Assembly (NCBI RefSeq): GCF_020662265.1
Contig: NZ_VEWM01000069.1
Location: 57,387-121,386 of the forward strand
Length of the DNA: 64,000 nt
DNA from: Psychrobacter sp. I-STPA6b
GTDB lineage: Bacteria; Pseudomonadota; Gammaproteobacteria; Pseudomonadales; Moraxellaceae
Reading direction: 5' to 3'
Below, in pieces: positions 58,887-64,000 of the stretch. The position numbers and the translations under genes were made by a program. The notes beneath the pieces are model-generated. The model saw only the letters and a list, made by a program, of their open reading frames with translations. It had not been told where the DNA came from and did not search any database. The first letter of the stretch is position 1. Every line of letters starts with the position of its first letter.

Positions 58887-59417
58887 TTATGACTTTGTAT
58901 GATTACGAGTGATTCTATCCCATGCATCTTTAGTCGCATCTTTTGCTTCTTCCCATGCTAGGCGAGACTCACCTTTTACTTCTTCCCATGATTTTTTCAA
59001 CTCTGACTCATGCTCTTCAAACTTTGCATCCTCAGGATAGCGATGACGGTTCGCATAACCAACAGCATACGCTGGATGATAATCACGGTCAAAGTCATGC
59101 TCTGGCTTATAATATGGTGCTTTTGCATACTCTGCTCGCCAGTATTCTTCCTCACGTGTTGGGTCAATTGCCTCACCCGCTGCATGACCAGCACCACCAC
59201 CAACGATAGCACCAATTGCACCACCAACCAGTGTGCCTAATGGACCTGCTACTGAGCCAATTGCTGCGCCAGCCGCCGCACCACCAACACCACCAATCGC
59301 TGTACCAACAGGATGAGAGCCTGGCTCACCAGTAATTGGATCTGCATTAAGTTCTTCTTTAGTCTCATCTGACATATGTTTAACAACTTTGCGGTCTATT
59401 GCATCATGTTTACTCAT
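58887..59417 (-). CDS. Glycine-zipper protein with hydrophilic LEA-like ends
   Basis: 176 residues. A central hydrophobic Gly/Ala stretch (about 40-85: GGVGGAAAGAAIGSVAGPLG, TLVGGAIGAIVGGGAGHAAG) with G-x3-G spacing forms a glycine zipper able to insert in or oligomerise at membranes. The ends are highly polar; the C-terminal 45 residues (SELKKSWEEVKGESRLAW, EEAKDATKDAWDRI) are amphipathic repeats like LEA or CsbD-type stress proteins. No signal peptide. AAGGAA precedes the ATG. A general stress role is inferred, not shown. It is monocistronic with its own terminator. Confidence 0.82.
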   Translation of the reverse strand: MSKHDAIDRKVVKHMSDETKEELNADPITGEPGSHPVGTAIGGVGGAAAGAAIGSVAGPLGTLVGGAIGAIVGGGAGHAAGEAIDPTREEEYWRAEYAKAPYYKPEHDFDRDYHPAYAVGYANRHRYPEDAKFEEHESELKKSWEEVKGESRLAWEEAKDATKDAWDRITRNHTKS

Positions 59418-59804
59418 TTTTTATTCCTTCAATTAGTTTAAAGTTAAATTTATAGAAATTAAAATGATGAATTATAATAAGTTGCTGACTTCAGTATAAT
59501 TATCAATTCCAACTACACAATGACGATGCTTAATTATATATTATTTATATATCGTCCAAGGATAGCTAAATTTAAGCCTACACTTGGCATAACCAATAAA
59601 TACGGCATCCTTGCATTGATAGTTAATTCCATCATAGTTGTCCAAACAAGCAAATAATAGGCAGTTTTTGTTAAGTTCTACAATCACTATGATTGATTGA
59701 GTTACAACATGTAAGTATTGTTATTTGTTTAAAATATAAACACTATTTAAAGGCATATTTGACTCTGACAATAACAAGTTTATGCTTATAAGATAATAAT
59801 CCAT
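59418..59804. other. Spacer between glpK and the glycine-zipper gene
   Basis: 387 bp, AT-rich, no gene, repeat or clear operator recognised. It probably holds the promoter of the glycine-zipper gene. Confidence 0.4.
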
Positions 59805-61430
59805 TTAGGATACATGTAAAATCTGTTGTAATGCAGACTGCCATTTCTGCAAATGATATTCTCTTTGCGCATTTGACATCGTTGGTTCAAAGCATTTTTG
59901 TAGCCTCCATGACTGCTCAATGGTATTTTCATCATATATACCACTGTGAATACCTGCCAATAGTGCCGCACCTTTTGCAGTGACTTCTGTATCCACTGGA
60001 CGCAATACAGGTACCTGTAATAAATCTGCCTGAAACTGCATCAACAAGTCATTGCGACAAGCACCCCCATCTACCCTTAGCTCTGTTAATGCACTGGGTG
60101 CATCTTTTTGCATTGCTACCAAAACATCATAGACCTGAAAGGCAATGGACTCTAAAGCAGCACGGGCAATATGTGCTTTGGTTGTCCCTCTATTCATTCC
60201 AGTTATGCTTGCTAGTGCATCTGGTTTCCAATGAGGCGCGCCTAAACCTGTAAATGCTGGCAACAATACCACCGACTCACTACTGTTTACTTGATTGGCT
60301 AAAACCTCAACTTCCTGACTATTTTGAATAATTCCCAGATTATCACGCAACCATTGCACAACTGCACCTGCCATAAACACACTGCCTTCTAAGGCATAAC
60401 TGGCTTGCAGTGTAGAGCGAGATAGACTACGCCGTCCAACGTTAATCAGTTTATCAATGGTGGATAATGCTGATGAACTCTCAGTATCCAAGCTTTTATC
60501 TTTTTGACTGCTGACATTCTGACTTTTTAGATGACTTTGCCATGCAACAGTTGTTAATAGGTGATGCTGACTAAACTGTGGTTGTTGTCCTGTATTCATC
60601 AACATAAAACAACCTGTGCCATAGGTATTTTTTGCCATACCAGCCTTAATACATCCATGCCCAAATAAAGCAGCTTGTTGATCTCCTAATACAGCTTTAA
60701 TTGGAATTTGTTTGGCAAATAGTCCACTTCTGGTCTTACCAAAATCAGCATCTGACGCCACAACTTTGGGTAATAAACTGGAAGGAATATTAAACTGATC
60801 TAACAAGGGCTGTGACCAAGATAATGTATTAATATCTAATAACAGTGTCCGTGATGCATTTGATACATCAATCAGATGCTCACCACCTGTTAGTTTAAAT
60901 ATCAACCAGCTATCCACTGTTCCAAATGCCAGCTCACCATTTTGTGCTTGCCGACGCAACTCAGGGTCATTTTCCAATAACCAGACAATCTTACTGGCAC
61001 TAAAATAGGGGTCTAATCGTAGCCCCGTAATTTTTTGCAAATCTACCGCTTTATCTAAATGCTCACTTTGCTGTTGTAACCTTTGTATTTGTTGGTCACA
61101 CCACTGCTTAGTACGCCGATCTTGCCAAACAATTGCAGGCGCGACTGGCTTGCCCGTTTTTTTATTCCAAATAACTGTCGTTTCTCTTTGATTGGTAATG
61201 GCTATCGCACTGATATCTGTTGCTAACAACCCTGCTTGCAAAATCACATCATGTGCACAACTAATTTGGGTATGCCAAATTTGCATGGCATCTTGCTCAA
61301 CATAACCAGTCTTTGGGGTTGCCAGTTGAATGGGCTGCTGTACAATATGTACTGGCTGTGCCGCATCATCAAAAATAATCGCACGACTTGATGTTGTCCC
61401 CTGATCAAAAGCCAATATATATCCTGACAT
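59805..61430 (-). CDS. glpK: Glycerol kinase, with an internal insert
   Basis: 541 residues against about 500 in E. coli. It phosphorylates glycerol to glycerol 3-phosphate. FDQGTTSSRAIIFD, TNQRETTVIWNKKTGKP, WQDRRT, LGDQQAALFGHGC and YGTGCFMLMNTG are diagnostic. Between LLTTVAWQ and SYALEGSVF, where other GlpK proteins have a few residues, lies an extra stretch of about 40 residues rich in Ser, Lys and Leu. The ATG at 61428-61430 is used because GAGGA lies six bases upstream; the ATG at 61436 would sit against it. No glpF or glpD adjoins. Confidence 0.95.
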   Translation of the reverse strand: MSGYILAFDQGTTSSRAIIFDDAAQPVHIVQQPIQLATPKTGYVEQDAMQIWHTQISCAHDVILQAGLLATDISAIAITNQRETTVIWNKKTGKPVAPAIVWQDRRTKQWCDQQIQRLQQQSEHLDKAVDLQKITGLRLDPYFSASKIVWLLENDPELRRQAQNGELAFGTVDSWLIFKLTGGEHLIDVSNASRTLLLDINTLSWSQPLLDQFNIPSSLLPKVVASDADFGKTRSGLFAKQIPIKAVLGDQQAALFGHGCIKAGMAKNTYGTGCFMLMNTGQQPQFSQHHLLTTVAWQSHLKSQNVSSQKDKSLDTESSSALSTIDKLINVGRRSLSRSTLQASYALEGSVFMAGAVVQWLRDNLGIIQNSQEVEVLANQVNSSESVVLLPAFTGLGAPHWKPDALASITGMNRGTTKAHIARAALESIAFQVYDVLVAMQKDAPSALTELRVDGGACRNDLLMQFQADLLQVPVLRPVDTEVTAKGAALLAGIHSGIYDENTIEQSWRLQKCFEPTMSNAQREYHLQKWQSALQQILHVS

Positions 61431-62004
61431 AATCATTCCTCATTATTCTTACAATCGAGCCTTATACAAAAGGTTGCTGAATATTTTCTACATTAAGCTA
61501 AATTTTTCCTACAGACTTGTCTGAAAAGAGCCAGTATACATGTCATATTTATACTTCAATTTTAACGTTAATGTAGTGGTTTTATACAAGATTTACTATA
61601 GTTGTCATTATATCATTGACAATTTAGGCTAAGGTCTGTCATATTAATATGACCTTATATATTTAACAATCCATCTTAACCACTCCATATTCATTTATAA
61701 ATACTCTTATTAAACTTTTATATCTAATCGTCTCATTATTGTCAATTTTGGTAAATTGCTTTTTTTAATATCTTTACCATTTCCTCTCTAAGGCGACCCC
61801 ATTTTTTATTCAAAATATCATTTTTTCATACAGTATTTAACTTATATACTTCTTAAACAGTCTAAAAATATATTTATCTTTTCACTATAGATACTATAGT
61901 CAACATCAGTTGTTAAAAAGTCAAATTCTCCAATCCACGAATCATAATACTCATATAATGAACAACTAAATAAAAACAAATAAGGAAAGTTATAAAACTT
62001 ACTA
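61431..62004. other. AT-rich spacer upstream of glpK
   Basis: 574 bp with no gene or RNA seen. It contains the glpK promoter region and runs up to the TA target of the miniature element at 62005. Confidence 0.4.
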
Positions 62005-62230
62005 GGGTCTGTTGAGCATTCACCCCGTTAAGCTAGTATTGATAAGGGATACAGCTATTTTTTACTTTGGTGTAAAAATTAGCTGAATTTGTCTTATTCT
62101 GCGTTAATGAACTTGTTAATATCCTGCTGTTATTAACAAAAGCTACCTGCGTTCATTGCCTTGACTAAGTCACTGTTTATTAAAATCAGTATCTCAATTT
62201 TTCCTACAAAGATGAATATTCAACAGACCC
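62005..62230. mobile_element. Miniature inverted-repeat element, long form
   Basis: 226 bp with ends GGGTCTGTTGAGCATTCA and TGAATATTCAACAGACCC, flanked by TA (62003-62004 and 62231-62232). The interior is the same as in the 213-bp copy at 6509-6721 apart from a 13-bp addition near 62125 (CTGTTATTAACAAAAGC). It has no transposase. It cuts into the decayed reading frames to its right. Confidence 0.88.
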
Positions 62231-62231
62231 T

Positions 62232-62354
62232 AAAATCCCTCACACCAATAATTTTCTGTTGTTTCTCTATAGGTAAGTCTAATATTGATAATAATAGCCA
62301 AGAATTTTCATGCCTATATTATAACTCATCAAAAGCAACTTTGATTTTATCCAT
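62232..62354 (-). pseudogene. Unidentified decayed reading frame next to the Rhs fragment
   Basis: From an ATG at 62354 the minus strand reads MDKIKVAFDEL, a stop, then in the same frame YRHENSWLLLSILDLPIEKQ up to the miniature element. It looks like the start of a small gene interrupted by a stop codon and truncated by the element. Position after an Rhs core fragment would fit a former toxin-tip or immunity gene, but the sequence is too short to identify. Confidence 0.35.
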
Positions 62355-62402
62355 ATTTGTTCAATCCCACTTAAAAACTTGATAAATGTAATTACTATCA
62401 CA

Positions 62403-62586
62403 TCAAAATATTTTAATAGTGATTTCACCATAAGCATCATACTGATAGCTGTCTGTGATTTGTCCAGCTTGATTGGTTAAAACTTGGTTGAACCTAAGCC
62501 ATCATAACCAAAGTAGCTGGTATTGCCATTGACATTTTGACTGATTAAGTCATCGCCATAGCTGTAGCTGGCTACAGGGGTGTTGT
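62403..62586 (-). pseudogene. Rhs-repeat core fragment, frameshifted
   Basis: Minus-strand translation gives NTPVASYSYGDDLISQNVNG and then NTSYFGYDGLGSTK, a stop, and in another frame VLTNQAGQITDSYQYDAYGE. These are the conserved end-of-core repeats of Rhs/YD proteins. A single-base loss near 62482 (AAGGTTTTA expected, AAGTTTTA present) shifts the frame, and no N-terminal Rhs gene precedes it. The usual RARYYDP junction to a toxin tip is missing. It is a remnant of an Rhs toxin locus or of an orphan Rhs tip. Confidence 0.8.
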
Positions 62587-62657
62587 CCTATATTCAAAGT
62601 ATTCCAAAAATTAGAGTAAAGCTATTCATTAATTTTCTATTGCGTTTGCATAATGGG

Positions 62658-62954
62658 TTAAGGTCCATTTATTTCAAAGCCATATTTTTCTGGATTCTCA
62701 ATATAGTCGTCTATGTTATCTAGCATATCTATAACTTCTTCAAGTGTGCATTCTTTATAATAGTAAGGCAGGGGTGAACTGATATCTACCGAAAAACCAT
62801 AAGGCTGTTTTTCTATAGCTATACGTTGCTGTATACCTGTACATATTAGCTTATTTAATCCTGAGTATATGCCTTTATATCGTTTTTTAGGTCGGGCATC
62901 GTGATTAGGATCATGCACTACTCTTGATATATAAAGACAATCTGTTGTGGTCAA
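62658..62954 (-). pseudogene. Truncated small protein gene next to Rhs debris, possible immunity gene
   Basis: An open frame of 98 codons beginning with TTG, but the TTG lies within the presumed end of the IS3 element (about 62946), so the true 5' end has been removed. The remaining protein includes HDPNHDARPKKRYKGIYSG, then PLPYYYKECTLEEVIDMLDN and the C-terminus YIENPEKYGFEINGP. Family not recognised. Its acidic C-terminal helix and its place just before an Rhs core fragment on the same strand fit the tip-immunity-orphan tip layout of Rhs loci, but this is inference from position. Confidence 0.45.
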
Positions 62955-62981
62955 GTTTTTTTAGACACTGGTTAAGAGGTT

Positions 62982-63887
62982 TTAGTTAAAAAATAGTCTC
63001 TCTTTTTCAGCAGGGGTTAGATTATCGTTATGTTGATGAGGACGAACGTTACGATAATAACCCCAAATGTAGTCCGTTATATCCTTTGTTGCTTCAGCCT
63101 GACTTGCATAGCCATACTTTGGCATCCACTCTGTCTTAAAGCTTCTAAAGAACCTTTCGGTAGGTGCGTTGTCCCAGCAGTTGCCTTTTCTAGACATACT
63201 GTGTGTCATCTCTTCACACCCTGCAACAGCATCAGCAAAATACTTGCTCGTATAATGGCTACCTTGATCAGAATGAAACAGCACACCTTTGGGCTGTAAA
63301 CGTGACTCATATGCCATCATCAACGCCTTACTGGTCAACTCACTATCAGGTGAGTTAGATACTGAGAATCCAATAATATTGCGTGCATACAGATCAATAA
63401 CGACTGCTAGATAGCACCATCCGCCTTTGATACGAATATAAGTGACATCACCTGTCCAGACTTGATTTGGTGTTATGGGAGTAAAGTCTCTGTTCAATAC
63501 GTTGTCATATGTTTTGTGTGCTTGATCTTGCTGTTTGTAGCTATGTTTCCTTTGTTTACTGACCAATCCCATGCCTTTCATGAGCTTACCCGCTTTGTAT
63601 CGAGTCAGTTTGATACCATGTTGCCCAGTGATGATACTACTGATGGTTCTAGACCCTGCTGAGCCTCTAGAGTCATTAAAAACCTGCCGTATCAGTACTT
63701 TGAGCTTGACCAGTTCACAGTCTATGGGTATAGGTTTGATACGCCAGTAATAGCTACTACGTACGATGCCAAATAGCTCACATAGCTTAGCTTTGCTGAT
63801 AGCTTCACCTTCTGGTTGCTCTGCTAGGTTTTTGATTATCTGTATACGTTCAGACTGTCCCCAGCTAGCAGAGCCGATGCCTTTTTT
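62982..63887 (-). CDS. IS3-family transposase OrfB (made by programmed frameshift)
   Basis: The integrase-core (DDE) half of the transposase. Open from the slippery heptamer AAAAAAG at 63881-63887 to the stop at 62982, about 300 codons. Catalytic residues are visible: first Asp in WTGDVTYIRI, second in LFHSDQGSHYTS, Glu in NAPTERFFRSFKTE. The HTH_21-like part lies upstream of the first internal ATG (63581): LCELFGIVRSSYYWR and VFNDSRGSAGSRTIS. It lacks its own good start codon before 63581, so synthesis as an OrfAB fusion by -1 slippage is the expected route. The C-terminus NLTPAEKERLFF is normal for the family. Confidence 0.9.
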   Translation of the reverse strand, partial: KKGIGSASWGQSERIQIIKNLAEQPEGEAISKAKLCELFGIVRSSYYWRIKPIPIDCELVKLKVLIRQVFNDSRGSAGSRTISSIITGQHGIKLTRYKAGKLMKGMGLVSKQRKHSYKQQDQAHKTYDNVLNRDFTPITPNQVWTGDVTYIRIKGGWCYLAVVIDLYARNIIGFSVSNSPDSELTSKALMMAYESRLQPKGVLFHSDQGSHYTSKYFADAVAGCEEMTHSMSRKGNCWDNAPTERFFRSFKTEWMPKYGYASQAEATKDITDYIWGYYRNVRPHQHNDNLTPAEKERLFFN

Positions 63888-64000
63888 AAGATATCTCTCT
63901 CTAACTTAAGCTGTTTGATCTCTTTACGTAGTCTTTGTATTTCTAGCTGTTCGTCTGTGAGGGCTTTGCCTGTTTCTGGGGTAATGCCTTGTTGTTCTTT
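63836..64000 (-). CDS. IS3-family transposase OrfA, C-terminal part (runs off the window)
   Basis: The last 54 codons of orfA: ITPETGKALTDEQLEIQRL, then RKEIKQLKLERDILKKASAL, ending LNVYR and TAA at 63836-63838. This is the leucine-zipper-like end of OrfA. The AAAAAAG heptamer lies in ILKKA, and orfA overlaps orfB by about 50 bp, the standard IS3 arrangement. The helix-turn-helix start of orfA is outside the window. Confidence 0.88.
   Translation of the reverse strand, partial: KEQQGITPETGKALTDEQLEIQRLRKEIKQLKLERDILKKASALLAGDSLNVYR

Larger units (their letters stand above)
62946..64000 (-). mobile_element. IS3-family insertion sequence (one end outside the window)
   Basis: An element with overlapping orfA and orfB read on the minus strand. 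The visible end is near 62946, TGTGGTCAAGTTTTTTTAGA, starting with TG as IS3-family ends do; the other end is beyond 64000. Both reading frames appear intact where visible, so it may be active. It has cut the small gene at 62658-62954. Confidence 0.82.

Overview
The window looks like chromosome of a low-GC gammaproteobacterium of the family Moraxellaceae, most likely Psychrobacter. This is inferred from the gene content and order (obgE-proB, lpxB-rnhB, pdxA-rsmA-apaH, dnaB-alr), a CarO-type outer membrane protein otherwise typical of Acinetobacter relatives, a 475-residue long-form Gap, and AT-rich spacers carrying short palindromic repeats. No species can be named from sequence alone. No rRNA, tRNA, CRISPR array or prophage was recognised.

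Layout. 1-5.4 kb (minus strand): start of proB, obgE, gap, a small membrane protein and a Nudix/ThiE-like fusion. 5.4-6.8 kb: a Fur-box-controlled hemP too short to stand out, then 900 bp of repeats, a candidate small transcript and a miniature transposon. 6.8-15.3 kb (minus): tamB and tamA, the outer membrane translocation and assembly module. 15.7-21.9 kb (plus): LplT-like transporter, coq7, a TPR-like secreted protein and a large lipoprotein hydrolase. 22.5-25.2 kb: the cyanide-insensitive quinol oxidase operon cioA-cioB plus a 37-residue DUF2474-like membrane peptide. 25.3-27.5 kb (minus): lpxB-rnhB. 28.1-36 kb: aroG-type DAHP synthase, pepN, a hypothetical gene, pal, a phosphopantetheinyl transferase and carO. 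36.6-42 kb: ahcY-metF (methyl cycle), rsmE and an EAL phosphodiesterase. 42.5-48.7 kb: two tandem acyl-CoA dehydrogenases and a PF10136 membrane protein. 49-52.4 kb (minus): apaH, rsmA, pdxA. 52.5-55.2 kb: dnaB-alr. 55.3-61.4 kb (minus): UbiB-like kinase, MoeB/ThiF-like enzyme, EEP-family phosphodiesterase, glycine-zipper protein and glpK. 62-64 kb: accessory debris with a miniature transposon, an Rhs core fragment, a truncated small gene that may be an immunity gene, and an IS3-family element running off the window.

Most of the window is housekeeping. The least ordinary features are: (i) a family of miniature inverted-repeat elements with 18-bp ends of the form GGGTCTGTTGAACATTCA and TA target duplications, in long (213-226 bp) and short (about 116 bp) forms plus solo ends, including one abutting rsmE; (ii) a second, palindromic repeat family; (iii) hairpin and leader-peptide structures in the cio operon; (iv) palindromic leaders of aroG and ahcY; (v) Rhs/IS3 decay at the right edge. 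I did not find a convincing new multi-gene system. Calls rest on reading translated sequences and remembered family motifs; no database search was possible.
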